In this document: positions 32,611 to 43,401 of the stretch, in pieces | How positions within the stretch are numbered: position 1 is the stretch's first letter | Layout of the letters: the number at the start of each line of letters is the position of its first letter | Origin: Puccinellia tenuiflora | Taxonomy: Eukaryota > Streptophyta > Magnoliopsida > Poales > Poaceae | Length of the DNA: 64,000 nt | Assembly (NCBI GenBank): GCA_012064385.1 | Contig: QRDG01000231.1 | Coordinates: 1 to 64,000 of the forward strand | Direction: 5' to 3' | The notes under the pieces: model-generated | What the model was told of the DNA's origin: nothing | The model's database searches: none | Seen by the model: the letters and a program-made list of their open reading frames with translations, nothing else | Program-made: the position numbers and the translations under genes

Positions 32611-33195
32611 AGAAATTACGGATCGTGTGTTTCCTTCGAGCACTTGTGGGCCGTTGGATCGGAAGCACACGGATCGTGTGTTTCCTTCGAGCGCTTGTGA
32701 GCCGTTGGATCAGGGCCTTTAGTACCGGTTCGTGTTACCAACCGGGACTAAAGAAGCACACGGATCGTGTGTTTCTTTCAAGCGCTTGTGAGCCGTTGGA
32801 TCAGGGGTGTGTTTCTTTAAAGCGCTTATGAGCCGTTGGATCAGAGGCACACGGATCGTGTGTTTCCTTCGAGCGCTTGTGAGCTATTGGATCAGAGCCT
32901 TTAGTACCGGTTCGTGTTACCAACCGGGACTAAAGAAGCACACGGATCGTGTGTTTCTTTCAAGCGCTTGTGAGCCGTTGGATCAGGGGTGTGTTTCTTT
33001 AAAGCGCTTGTGAGCCGTTGGATCAGAAGCACATGGATCGTGTGTTTCCTTCGAGCGCTTATGAGCTGTTGGATCAGAGTCTTTAGTACCGGTTCGTGTT
33101 ACCAACCGGGACTAAAGAAGCACACGGATCGTGTGTTTCTTTCAAGCGCTTGTGAGCCGTTGGATCAGGGGTGTGTTTCTTTTGAGGGATTGTGA
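32611..33195. repeat. 182-bp tandem repeat with a hairpin core
   Basis: About three copies (starts near 32690, 32872 and 33054) carry 'cacacggatcgtgtgtttc', 'agcgcttgtgagccgttgg' and the near-palindrome 'tttagtaccggtt...aaccgggactaaa'. The hairpin core is the type seen at CACTA subterminal regions, so this is likely a CACTA subterminal array. Confidence 0.85.
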
Positions 33196-33655
33196 GCTGT
33201 TAGATCTGCACTCCCACCTCATCCACAGGTACACCTTCTAATCGCCTATAAATAGCGACGTCCCTGCAGCGAAACGGCACACAACGAACATCTACCTTTG
33301 CCACCGAACCCGATGGTTGGATTTAGCCTACCCGCTGGCATGTTCCCTAACACAAGCCCTCGGGTAGGTTGAATCCAACCACTGGATTAGGGTGACACAA
33401 TGATGAATTGCCGAGTAGGTGGGAGTGGTGGTGGTGGAAGTGGTAGCCGTGCCCCTCGGTCGGATTCAAGCAGCTGCAAGGCGCTCTGATGATCTACAAC
33501 ATTCCCAACACTTTTTGGGACTGTCGTTAGATCATCAGAGAAGTCTTGCGGCTGCTTGGATCGAAGGTCGATTTGCTGCTCACTTCACAGCCCTCAACAC
33601 TTTGGGAACCAGCGGCAAGGGCTTCTTTGATGATCTAGTATATCCCCAACACTTG
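33196..33655. other. Segment with two hairpins, no gene
   Basis: 33313-33382 has arms 'ggttggatttagcctaccc' and 'gggtaggttgaatccaacc'. 33484-33540 has arms 'ctctgatgatct' and 'agatcatcagag'. A 'cctataaatag' TATA-like motif lies at about 33245. At 33656 the sequence switches to cluster-unit DNA homologous to 56579. Confidence 0.5.
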
Positions 33656-34440
33656 TTACGGTCTTGCACGATGGTTTACTAATTTCGAAAATATTTCATA
33701 TTTCAGTCGGAAAACTCACACCTGGTAACTTGTATTCACTAGAGGGAAGCAGTGTGGCGCATCTAGTGATCTAGCTGCAAAATTAATACAATTTCATCAA
33801 ATTTGACACACATAGAGATGCACCTACAAGCAGAGGCGTAGACAGGCCCCAGGCTACACGGACGTGGCCTGGGGCGTGGGCCGAAAAATCAGCCTAAATT
33901 TTAGATTTGGCCTGGGGCGTAGCCCAGCCCAGCCCAATTAAAAGTTGGGGCCTTCGTTTCTGGCCTGGGTTGCAGCCCATTCCTGGCTACGCCACTGCCT
34001 ACAAGTATGCGTTCAAGTTATCAGCCCAATTGAGCTCTTACCTCATCTTAATATGACATTTTGATTCATATTTTTGGTTTGCGGAAAAAGTAAATAGGCT
34101 AAAAGTCAAAATGTCATAACCAATTAAGGTGTAAAATGCTTGATTTTTTTAAAAAAATGGGAGAAAAGTCATCCAATGCAATGATTAGGGAGTGAAAATG
34201 GAGTTACTCCAAATTTACCACTCCGGATCATATGCATATTGCTAGTCACAGGTGCCGATTCCCAGTGTCGATTCGACCAAATATGTCGGCTGGGTGGATG
34301 TCATTTCAACGCTTGCTTGTCATCGGAAGTGCTCCCTCCGTACCATTTTATAGTATAAATGACGTCAATTAATTGGAAAACGAGGAAATAACAATTATAG
34401 AACACATTGATATAAACTACACAGTGTCAGCATTATAACG
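33656..34440. repeat. Cluster-unit DNA 3' of glycine-rich gene A
   Basis: This is homologous to 56579-57180 and partly to 37865-38285. It is noncoding. It contains the hAT MITE at 33831-33997. Confidence 0.8.
33831..33997. mobile_element. hAT-type MITE, 167 bp
   Basis: The ends 'cagaggcgtagacagg' and 'cctggctacgccactg' form 16-bp inverted repeats with two mismatches. The 8-bp duplication cctacaag flanks it exactly (33823-33830 and 33998-34005). Paralogous units at 56744-56751 and near 38023 have a single cctacaag, that is, empty sites. Confidence 0.95.
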
Positions 34441-34446
34441 GGGCCC

Positions 34447-34452
34447 TTTATT
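34447..34452 (-). terminator. Poly(A) signal AATAAA of gene A
   Basis: AATAAA on the minus strand, about 140 nt past the stop codon, within 'caatcaataaaggg', which is conserved in all five units. Confidence 0.6.
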
Positions 34453-34590
34453 GATTGCTTCTTAATACACCAAAGCATACGAGTAAAACGCTACAGACTG
34501 ATGAAACAAAGGCGAAAGACGACATGACTCGAAAATAAAGACGAAACTGGACAATGGGCTCCCTCTCTAGATTTACTACTTGCCGAAACT

Positions 34591-35160
34591 TTAGGGGTGA
34601 GCATCAGCGTAACCATTTCCACCTCCCGTGCCACCTCCGCTCCCATTATTTTGACCACCTCCCGCCCCTCCACCACTAGCATCAGCGTTAGCATTTGCAT
34701 ATGTACTCCAACCATTGCTTGCACCACTATAACCTGACCCAGTGCCACCACCGGACCCCTGGCCAGCAGAGCCAGGGCCTGCAGCTTGTCCGCCACCACC
34801 GCCACCACCATTACCTCCAGCGCTAGAAACTCCCCCGTAACTGTAATATGATCCGTCGCTCGTTTGGCTAGAACTTGAGCCGGTGCCACTCCCACCGCCA
34901 GACCCGGTGCCGCCTGGCTTCGACACACCACCCCCACCGCCACTGCCTCCAGCACTTGCATGGGCCGATCCACTTCCACTGTTAGCATCTCCGTATCCAC
35001 TTCCGGCTCCTCCGCCGCTGCCGTTCACAGACCCGCCGCCACCTCCCGAGCCTGTGCCAGTCCCCTGGGAAATAGAGTATCTAGCTACCCTCACGGCGCT
35101 GGCTAACCCCATGCTCAATAGCACAACCAAGCTAAGCGACACAAGCTTAATGGTAGCCAT
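34591..35160 (-). CDS. Glycine-rich secreted (cell wall) protein A
   Basis: Intronless, 189 residues. The signal peptide MATIKLVSLSLVVLLSMGLASA probably is cut after residue 22. The mature part is mostly Gly/Ser/Ala with regular Tyr residues (SGYGDANSG, YYSYGG, GSGYSGASN) and ends GGNGYADAHP. It has no RNA-binding or zinc-knuckle domain, so it fits the structural, secreted class of plant glycine-rich proteins thought to sit in the cell wall (family knowledge). The start is fixed by the TATA box about 60 nt upstream and by identity of all five copies. Closest sister is gene E, with which it shares VSKPGGTGSGGGSGTG; it differs at YSISQ (YSSSH in E) and GGSVNG (GGAVNG in E). The sequence is fully open with no lesion. 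Confidence 0.9.
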   Translation of the reverse strand: MATIKLVSLSLVVLLSMGLASAVRVARYSISQGTGTGSGGGGGSVNGSGGGAGSGYGDANSGSGSAHASAGGSGGGGGVSKPGGTGSGGGSGTGSSSSQTSDGSYYSYGGVSSAGGNGGGGGGGQAAGPGSAGQGSGGGTGSGYSGASNGWSTYANANADASGGGAGGGQNNGSGGGTGGGNGYADAHP

Positions 35161-35220
35161 AGCAAGTTTAGTGAAGTTCTAGATGGGACAGATGGATGGT
35201 AAACCATGGCATGCATAGGT

Positions 35221-35228
35221 ATTTATAG
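35221..35228 (-). promoter_or_regulatory. TATA box of gene A
   Basis: CTATAAAT on the minus strand, about 60 nt before the ATG. The implied leader is about 30 nt and includes 'ccatccatctgtcccatct'. Confidence 0.75.
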
Positions 35229-35499
35229 TGCTGAGGTGAAGGGAGAGTGCACGATCTTTAGTAGCGTTTCTATAGCCAGTTGCCAACTTGCGTGCTCGTG
35301 ACCTAGTGGAGCTTTTTAAGTCAAGCGGATCAGCATCCGATCGCAGCATATTTGACAGATCTAGGGACGACTTGGAAGAGCTGATAAGGTAAATTTGCTA
35401 ACCTCCAACGTAAGGCAGGAACTGGTTGCTGACGGCACCTTCGCTTCCTTCTTAGGGCTAGACATATTTACATGTGGTTATGTCTAAAACCTGGCGGCA

Positions 35500-35600
35500 C
35501 CTCGAACTAGCTGGCAGCATCAGGTGCTAACTAAGAAACAATTTCAAATGGGTTCAGTCCGACAGCATCAGGTGCTAACTAAGAGAACACATACTTGAAA
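35500..35600 (-). promoter_or_regulatory. Duplicated promoter motif of gene A
   Basis: 'gcatcaggtgctaactaaga' occurs twice about 50 bp apart, roughly 350-440 nt upstream of the start codon. The same pair is present upstream of B (40216-40283), C (44328-44396) and D (48549-48620). E has only one clear copy (near 58340). Confidence 0.55.
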
Positions 35601-36218
35601 TTAAATCTCCGATCACTCTATTTACCAATCAAAGTAAAATGTGTTAAGTAATAATCCAGTGTTTAATACTTCAAATCACATGCTCACAACCGAAATCCGA
35701 AATAGTTACATGTATGGCGATGTCGACGAACTGCAACTGGGTAACTTGATATTTGAAACTTTGTAATAAAACGGTTTGTATGCATCACTCGATGCAGAGG
35801 CCGGGGTGATCCCCCTTTTCGAAAAAAAAGAGGTCTTGCGGTGGTGGCCGGTGTATGTAGGCGTACGTAGTACAACATGTACTACGTGCTGGTGCCGATC
35901 AAATTCTCGTTGATCGAATTCCAACGCTTGCTTGGCATCTATTGTGTCTACTTGTCCAGACAGAGAGCAAGTTGCACGGGCATGGTCAAATTAACACCGG
36001 TCGCTTCACGGCCTGATCCTCCAGCTAATCAGATCTTCATGCACGGTTACTTGGCACTAAGATAAACCGAACAAGTACTGATCATTTAAGACGGTATAGA
36101 GCAGAATGGTTTACTTAAATAGTTGAGGATTAGGTTAAGCTCTTCCTTTTGACAAGATAACCGATGGTTTGAGTGCATGCAGGCACGTGGTTGGATTTTC
36201 TATTTTCTACGGCACCCA

Positions 36219-37274
36219 GGGGATTGGGGTCCCCTTCCGATGAAGGTGGCGAAGCGGGCCGACCCATGGATGGGAAATATGATGTCAGCTGCGGCTAGAC
36301 TCACTCTTATTGACGCCTGCCTTTCCAGCCTACCGCTTCATGCCATGGGCGTCTGCCTGCTAGGCGATGGGGTTCATGGAGCGATGAACAAACACCGGGC
36401 GCGATTCTTCTGGGGGGACTCGCGCACGAGGCGACGTTACCATTGGGTGAGATGGGCTAACATGTGTCTACCCAAAGACTTGGGGGGTTTGGGGATCATG
36501 GACACAAAACGCATGAATAAGTGCCTTATGGCCAAATGGATTTGGAAGCTCTATGCTGGAGAACAAGGCTTGTGGGCCGACATTCTCCGGAACAAATACC
36601 TCCGGGATAAGGACTTATTAGTGGACTCCCACCCCTACGGCTCACAATTTTGGAAATCTATCCAAAAAGTGAAGGACGTGTTTCGCTTGGGGGCGAAGCA
36701 TACCATCGGTAATGGACACTCCACCAGACTCTGGTTGGACTGGTGGATTGGCTCGGGCCCTCTCTCGGAGAGCTTCCCGGAGATTTTTTCCATTACCTCG
36801 GAGCCGGAGATTACTATTGCCGACGCCCTACAGCCAGAGGGGTGGGACATCCCTTGTAGGCGAGCGTTTGGCCACGTAGAACAAAACCAATGGGTTAACC
36901 TGCTAAGAACGCTTGAACCTACGAGGCTGGCTCCGGTCCCCGACCGTATCTCTTGGGCCCTAGAACCTTCGGGGAGGTTCTCGGCTAGATCATCATACCG
37001 CAAACTTTGCGAGGGAACACCCCGCAGACACTTCTGCGAGATCTGGAGGATTGCGGTTCCCCGGAAGATCAAAGTGTTCCTTTGGCAACTTATACGGAAG
37101 AGACTGCCGTCAAACGATAACATCCACCACCGACGCGGTCCTTCCTCTGGCAGATGTGCCTTATGTGGGGAGTTTGAGGACACCAACCACATTTTCTTCA
37201 CATGTTCTCTTGCCAAGTTCATGTGGAGTGCAGTGCAGGAGCTATTTCAGTGTGCCTGGAATCCCACCGAATGC
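36219..37274 (+). pseudogene. LINE reverse-transcriptase C-terminal fragment (zf-RVT)
   Basis: A 5'-truncated piece of a non-LTR retrotransposon pol. It reads WGDSRTRRRYHWVRWANMC, GGLGIMDTKRMNKCLMAKWI, WKSIQKVKDVFRLGAK and then the zf-RVT region PRKIKVFLWQLIRKRLP with CALCGEFEDTNHIFFTC (zinc ligands C-C-H-C). It is open for about 350 residues and in frame with unit DNA at both ends, giving an apparent 369-residue ORF (36177-37286) whose first 14 residues belong to the unit. Compared with units B and C it replaces about 65-70 bp rather than being simply inserted. It has no poly(A) tail or target duplication. Confidence 0.85.
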
Positions 37275-37284
37275 GGATGCGACT

Positions 37285-38400
37285 AGGTCATCACTATGTA
37301 TTATGGGAAAAGATGGGCAACCGGATCGTCAATCTGTGGCTAAATTTGTACCTTTTGCTTCTAGTTACGGTCTTGTGACAATGTTTCACCCATTTTAAAA
37401 TATGCTCATATTTTTACCACTTGGTTACGACCTTGTGACGGTTTTTGCGAAATTATCAAGGTAGACGCCGTGGAAGCTAACTAGTCGGACAACTCACGCC
37501 TGTACTCACTAGACGGAAGTACTATGGTGCATCCGTGCATGTGCATCAAGCTGCAAAATTGATACAATGTAAAAAAATATTGGGTTTGGCATGTTTAGAG
37601 ATGTACCTAACGAGTATGCATTCAAGCACGCCATCTTATCAAAGTCTTCGCCCAAAAACAATTGAGCTCTTACTTTACGAGATGATCCAAGCTGCTGGCA
37701 CATCTTACCATGGTTTGACTGCATGCGTGTACAACTGTACATACGTCGGTACGTAGTACAGTGGATTTTCACATTTGCTACGGCACCCACAGAATATATC
37801 AAAGTCTACTACGAAACCTTCGAAGTCGTCCCTCCGGTGTCAACTGGAACTTAGTCCTAATTACGGTCTAGCATAATGGTTTACTAATTTCGAAAATATT
37901 TCATATTTCAGTCGGAAAACTCACACCTGGTAGCTTGTATTCACTGGAGGGAAAGCAGTGTGGCGCATCTAGTGATCTAGCTGCCAAATTAATACAATTT
38001 CATCAGATTTGACATACTTAGAGATGCACCTACAAGTATGCGTTCAAGTTATCAGCCCAATTCAGCTCTTACCTCATCTTAATATGACAAGTGGATTCAT
38101 ATATATTTTTTGTTTGGGGAAAAAGTAAATAGGCTAAAAGCTGTCAAAATGTAATAACCAATTAAGGTGTAAAATGCTTGATTTTTTTTAATAAATGGGA
38201 GAAAATTCATCGCAATGCAGTGATTAGGGATTGAAAGTGGAGTTACTCCAAATTTATCACGCCGGGTCATATGCACATTGCTAGTCCTTACACGATGTTT
38301 CAATGCAAGTGCACATGACCAAATTAATTTATGAGAGATACCTAAGTTCCCTAGTTGGAAATATAACAAAAAAATGGAAGTGCGATAGGCTGCAAACATT
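37285..38400. repeat. Rest of unit A: cluster spacer
   Basis: Noncoding DNA related to 58850-59060, 56205-56560 and 56579-56990, in that order. Unit A's spacer is therefore a patchwork of the same sub-blocks found around gene E. Confidence 0.65.
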
Positions 38401-39110
38401 TATGACTATCATTTAAAAAATACTTGTTCTTCTAAAATTTGTGTTAATTATTATTATTATTACTATCAGTTCTAAAACAATTCGCCACTTTTCTAGCAAA
38501 GAAAGAAAGAAAATGATAACCATTTTCACTCATGCATTGTCATGACAAACGATAAGGCTACCAAATAATAGGCGACATCCAGATCCAGGTAAGTGGCTAT
38601 AGGCGGCTGGGTGGTTCGTCCTGGTTGCGAAGGCTGCCTTGCACGATGGGGGTGCCGGCGTTGACAAGCTATGTGGCCTTGGCTGGGCGTCACGGTACAC
38701 AGCCGCCGCCGGCGACGGCGCGAAGACCTCACTCCGGGCATATCCAGAGCGGTTGGATGTGGGCATCCCTCTTCTGCGGCTCAGCAGATCAACGATATGA
38801 CGTCCTTATATTCTCCATAACTCCATTTATATATTTGTTCATATACACCAATATTCCTTCCAGACCTCTGATCAAACATGTAGACACACATCTTGCATGC
38901 ATCATTATCGCCTGATGGACGCGGCGTGCCGCCGCGCCACACCTTTCTTCGTATCCGATAAAGTTGTGTCGACAGTCTTATACATGGGAAAATAATGGTC
39001 ATATACCCATCTTTTGGTGAGTAATAACTAATAAGTTAGGTAGAGTCTCAATAATATGGAAGTAAAAATGAGAGAAAACATTGACATGGAGTACTACATA
39101 TAGTGTCAGC
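38401..39110. other. Spacer without an identified gene
   Basis: Unique, mixed-composition DNA. 38550-38780 is moderately GC-rich with short ORFs on both strands, none convincing. 38860-39050 resembles unit sequence near 43070-43140 ('tgcatgcatcactatt'). Confidence 0.4.
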
Positions 39111-39142
39111 ATTATAAGGAACATTATACATCCCAGGGGCCC

Positions 39143-39148
39143 TTTATT
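39143..39148 (-). terminator. Poly(A) signal AATAAA of gene B
   Basis: Same context as in gene A; about 145 nt past the stop. Confidence 0.6.
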
Positions 39149-39292
39149 GATTTCTTCTTAATACACCAAAGCATACGAGTAAAAAGCTATATAGACTGAC
39201 GAAACAAAGGCGAAAGACGACATGAGTCGAAAATAAAGGCGAAAATGGACAATGGGCTCCCTCGATCTCCAGATTTACTACTTGCCGAAACT

Positions 39293-39862
39293 TCAGGGTT
39301 GAGCATTAGCGTAACCATTTCCACCTCCCGTGCCACCTCCGCTCCCATTGTTTTGACTAGCTCCCGTCCCTCCACCACTAGCATCAGCTCTAGCATTTGC
39401 ATAATCATACCAGCGACTGCCTGCAGCACCGTAACCTGACCCAGTGCCACCACCAGACCCGTAGCCAGCAGAGCCAGGGCCTGCAGCTTGTCCGCCGCCA
39501 CCGCCACCACCATTACCTCCGGCGCTAGAAATTCCACCGTGACTGTAATATGCTCCGTCGCCCATTTCGGTAGAACTTGAGCCGGTGCCCGTCCCACCGC
39601 CAGACCCGGTACCGCCTGCCTTCGATGCACCACCCCCGCCGCCACCGCCTCCAGCACTTGCATGGGCTGATCCACTTCCACTGTTAGCATCTCCGTATCC
39701 ACTTCCGGCTCCTCCACCGCTGCCGTTCACAGCCCCGCCGCCACCTCCCGAGCCTGTGCCACTCCCCTGGGAACTAGAGTATCTAGCTACCCTCACGGCG
39801 CTGGCTAACCCCATGCTCATTAGCACAACCAAGCTAAGAGCCACAAGCTTAATGGTAGCCAT
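39293..39862 (-). CDS. Glycine-rich secreted protein B (most divergent copy)
   Basis: 189 residues, intronless, same layout as gene A, but with the most substitutions: signal peptide LVALSLVVLMS, core SSSTEMGDGAYYSHGGISSA, and GAAGSRWYDYANARADASGG in place of GASNGWSTYANANADASGG. It ends GGNGYANAQP. The changes keep length, glycine spacing and tyrosines, so the protein is probably still under selection. It shares SKAGG with gene C, not SKPGG with A, D and E. The different Tyr/Arg content of the C-terminal third could alter cross-linking or charge; this is inference. No lesion. Confidence 0.88.
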   Translation of the reverse strand: MATIKLVALSLVVLMSMGLASAVRVARYSSSQGSGTGSGGGGGAVNGSGGGAGSGYGDANSGSGSAHASAGGGGGGGGASKAGGTGSGGGTGTGSSSTEMGDGAYYSHGGISSAGGNGGGGGGGQAAGPGSAGYGSGGGTGSGYGAAGSRWYDYANARADASGGGTGASQNNGSGGGTGGGNGYANAQP

Positions 39863-39922
39863 AGCAAGCTTAGTGAAGTTCTAGATGGGACAGATGGATG
39901 GTAAACCATGGCATGCGTAGGT

Positions 39923-39930
39923 ATTTATAG
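39923..39930 (-). promoter_or_regulatory. TATA box of gene B
   Basis: CTATAAAT on the minus strand, about 61 nt upstream of the ATG. Confidence 0.75.
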
Positions 39931-40559
39931 TGCTGAGGTGAGCGGAGAGTACACGATCATTAGTAGCGTTTCGATAGCCAGTTGCCAACTTGCGTGCTCG
40001 TGACCTAGTGGAGCTTTTTAAGTCAAGCGGATCAGCATCCGATCGCAGCATATTTGACCGAGCTAGGGACGACTTGGAAGAGGTGATAAGGTAATTTTGC
40101 TAACCTCCAACGTAAGGCAGGACTGGTTGCTGACGGCACCTTCGCTTCCTTCTTAGGGCTACACATATTTACATGTGGTTACGTTTAAAACCTGGCGGCA
40201 CCTCGAACTAGCTGGCAGCATCAGGTGCTAACTAAGAAACAATTTCAAATGGGTTCAGTTCGACAGCATCAGGTGCTAACTAAGAGAACACATACTTGAA
40301 ATTAAATCTCTGATCACTCTATTTACCAATCAAAGTAAAATGTGTTAAGTAGTAATCCAGTGTGTAATACTTCAAATCACATGCTCACAACCGACATCCG
40401 AAATAGTTACATGTATGGCGATGTCGACGAAATGCAACTGGGTAACTTGATATTTGAAACTTTGTAATAAAACGGTTTGTGTGCATCACTCGATGCAGAG
40501 GCCGGGGATCCCCTTTTCGAAAAAAAAAAGAGGTCTTGCGGTGGTGGCCGGTGTATGTA

Positions 40560-41400
40560 GGCGTACGTGTACATGTACTACGTGCTGGTGCCGATCGAAT
40601 TCTCGTTGATCGAATTCCAATGCTTGCTTGGCATCTATTGTGTCTACTTGTCCAGACAGAGAACAAGTTGCACGGGCATGGTCAAATTAACACCGATCGC
40701 TTCACGGCCTTATCCTCCAGCTAATCAGATCTTCATGCACGGTTACTTGGCACTAAGATAAACCGAACAAGTACTGATCATTTAAGACGGTATAGAGCAG
40801 AATGGTTTACTTAATTAGTTGAGGATTAGCTTAAGCTCTTCCTTTTGACAAGATAACCGATGGTTTGAGTGCATGCAGGCACGTGGTTGGATTTTCTATT
40901 TTCTACGGCACCCACGGAATACGTCAAAGTTGACTATGAAAACTTCGAGGTCGTCCCTCCGATGTCAACTGGAACCGTGGATGCGACTGGAGTGTTTACT
41001 GAACAAGATGGACAATCACATCGTTAATTTATCTGTAATTTTTTCACTTTCTACACCTAGTTAATATCACGACATCGCTCTGCGGTGATGGTTGTATTGT
41101 CTCGCACAAAAGTTCATCGGCTCCAACCATGTATCAATGGTGCTTCGCCTGATGTTATCAAGGATCTTCAGCCTACTATTATGACGATTTAATGAGGTTT
41201 CCTTCACATGTCTTTCCAAATACCTTAATGGCAACATTTCTCTGTCTTTTCCATCACAGCCATAAGCTATGGTGAAAGAATGACGATGAGTCTGTCTGGG
41301 GGTTTGACAAAGATTTTGAGACATATGGCCTTGGTTGTAATCTCCCCTTTCTTAGTAGTTCTTTCCTACCCCGTTATAGATCAGATATCAGAAGAAAGTA
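40560..41400 (+). repeat. Unit B upstream block with conserved plus-strand coding-like motif
   Basis: Nearly identical to 44680-45500 and, in its first half, to 35870-36218. On the plus strand it reads APTEYVKVDYENFEVVPPMS near 40910-40970, a motif also readable at 45005-45090, 55150-55215, 56525-56575 and 58770-58840. It may be a relic of a neighbouring gene copied with the array. Each copy has stops or frame breaks. Confidence 0.5.
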
Positions 41401-41519
41401 ACTTCTTGTGGATCCCGATTTATTCATTTTGTGGAAGATTGGTTATCAATGGAAGGTGACATCCCGACAAATTTGTCGGCTCACGTCCCTTAGTTCTAGT
41501 CAGGTCGTGCGCCCGACGA

Positions 41520-41920
41520 TTATCTCTCTTTGCTTTTTGTTTAGTTTCATGTTGTGTGTTTTTAGGTTTGTCTGGTTGGTTCTTCTACTATGTGTCTCTT
41601 TTCTTTCTTTGCTTCATATTGTTTCATAATATATTTTTATTGCTTCAAGGTCAATCAGTCCGCCACCGCCGTCGAGCCGTGGAGGCCTTCCCTCCTTCCA
41701 ACGATAACGAGCCCAACATTCCCTCCAACGACAAGGGGAGCAGTAGACGCCTTCCGACCACTAGACTAAGAAGTTGCATCCCTATGGCGGTGCAACCGGA
41801 CACGAAGAGGGCGCTAGTCCAGCAGGCCACCCTCAACCGAAAAGGAAGTAATCATCATACTATCGTCCGATGATGAACATGCAAGCAAGGATCACTAATA
41901 TCTCCCGGTCAAGATAGAAG
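41520..41920 (+). repeat. Unit block shared by B and C-D spacers
   Basis: Matches 45640-45664 plus 46557-46925 with the Harbinger-like element removed. It carries a coding-like tail in which 'ccgatgatgaacatg' is followed by a stop. No family was recognised. Confidence 0.45.
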
Positions 41921-42685
41921 CTGCTCTCCATCTCGTGCATTGGCAAGAGAGGATGCAGGTCTGACATGGTGGCGCGTTCTAGCATTGTGGTGCTCCGCGA
42001 CTTCATCTTCGATGAACCCCTGTCAATACCTTGGTCTCTCTTTGCCTTGCCTTCTTTGGGGTGTATCCGGCGACGGGGCGCTTGGCCTCGCAGTGCTGCC
42101 TTGTGGTGCTCTGTTTCCTGTGGTGTCCTGTTCTTCCTCATGTGTTTCTCTTCAGCTGGCCTGCTCGTGATCTCGGTCCTGTTGCTGCGCTTGCTCAAGA
42201 CCCTCCCATGGTTGCCGTTGTGTTGTGGTGAGCTTAGGGCTCTTGGTGTCGTCTCGGCTATCTTTGCTCAATGACGACGCAATGATGCCTCCCCAACCTG
42301 TTAATCGTCTCGACCTCCTGTGGCGGAGTTCCCAGTCAAGGTTCGTGCTAGGTGCTAGGCTTTGGCACTCGTTGATTGTGGATGCTTCTGAGTTGTGCCG
42401 TGGGATTCGATACGCACGCCGGTGTGGTGCGCTAGGCTTTTTGTTGAATCTTGGTATTGGGACCCCTCGACAACACTCCTCATCTACTTGTACCTCATGG
42501 TGGCTCTTGCCGCTCCCTCTCCTCATCGTGTGTGTGTTTTTTCCTTTATCTCTCCCTTGTAATCCCCGTGTACTCTGGTTCATTTGAACCCATCTTGTAG
42601 AGGCTGCAAAGCCTCAAGGCAACTTTGAAATATATTCAGGTGGGGATTTTATCCCCCCCGGTGACCTTTCAAAAAAAAAAAAAAA
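41921..42685 (+). mobile_element. 5'-truncated LINE 3' end with poly(A) tail
   Basis: Ends in a 15-A tail (42671-42685) after 'ggtgacctttc', typical of plant L1-like LINE 3' ends. The paralogous site near 46910 reads 'cccggtcaagaaagaagcca' without the insert; here 'agaagc'-type sequence flanks both sides, giving a short target duplication. No intact pol domain is in this short copy. Confidence 0.8.
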
Positions 42686-43200
42686 GAAGCCAAGCTGTCT
42701 ATTCTACTATCTAAATCTCCTTTAGCATTTCGTCATCACATGTATGTTACGTTATAGACTAACAACCATATGTGTGTCCTGTTGCATTTTATACACCCAT
42801 CATACCCTATTCGACCTTTGATTATCAAAAGTATATTGTGTAATTTGTTTCCACTATTGCGCTCCGTTCCAATCGGAAAGTTTAATAAACGATATAATTG
42901 CCTTATATATATTCCATAGGGAAATAGTGGGCTACTATGGGTGGTAGCTGTGCACCCAAATCCTACAATGGGTGGTATTCCGTATATATGTTTGTTCTTA
43001 CGCATCAATATTCATTTCAGTCCATTGCACAACGTTGTAAACACGCATCCCCTTGCATGCATCACTATTGCCTGACAGGTGAGATGAACACTCTACGCCA
43101 CACCTTCTTAGTATTAAAACGCATTGTTGGATGAGTAGTAACTAAGATGTTAAGATGAAACTGAATGATATGAAAGTAATGATAAGAGAAGACATTGAGT
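42686..43200. repeat. Unit spacer (copy of 46920-47440)
   Basis: Noncoding; highly similar to the spacer before gene D, with common 'gggtggtattccatatatatg'-type sequence. Confidence 0.7.
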
Positions 43201-43257
43201 TCTACATAGTGTCAACATTATATGGAACATTGTACATCCTTAAATCTGATGGGGCCC

Positions 43258-43263
43258 TTTATT
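43258..43263 (-). terminator. Poly(A) signal AATAAA of gene C
   Basis: Same conserved context; about 140 nt past the stop. Confidence 0.6.
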
Positions 43264-43401
43264 GATTGCTTCTTAATACACCAAAGCATACGAGTAAAAC
43301 ACTAAAGACTGACGAAACAAAGACGAAACACGACATGACTCGAAAATAAAGGCGAAAATGGACAATAGGCTCCCTCTCTAGATTTACTACTTGCGGAAAC
43401 T

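Noticed and set aside
34330..34420. Possible Stowaway MITE beginning 'ctccctccgtaccatttta'
   Set aside because: No mirrored right end could be found within 300 bp here or at the sister site 57068, so only a fragment is possible.
34491..35000. Valine/methionine-rich ORFs overlapping each glycine-rich gene (also 39187, 43302, 47535, 57228)
   Set aside because: Shadow frames of the glycine codons; the signal peptide, TATA box and poly(A) signal all support the other frame.
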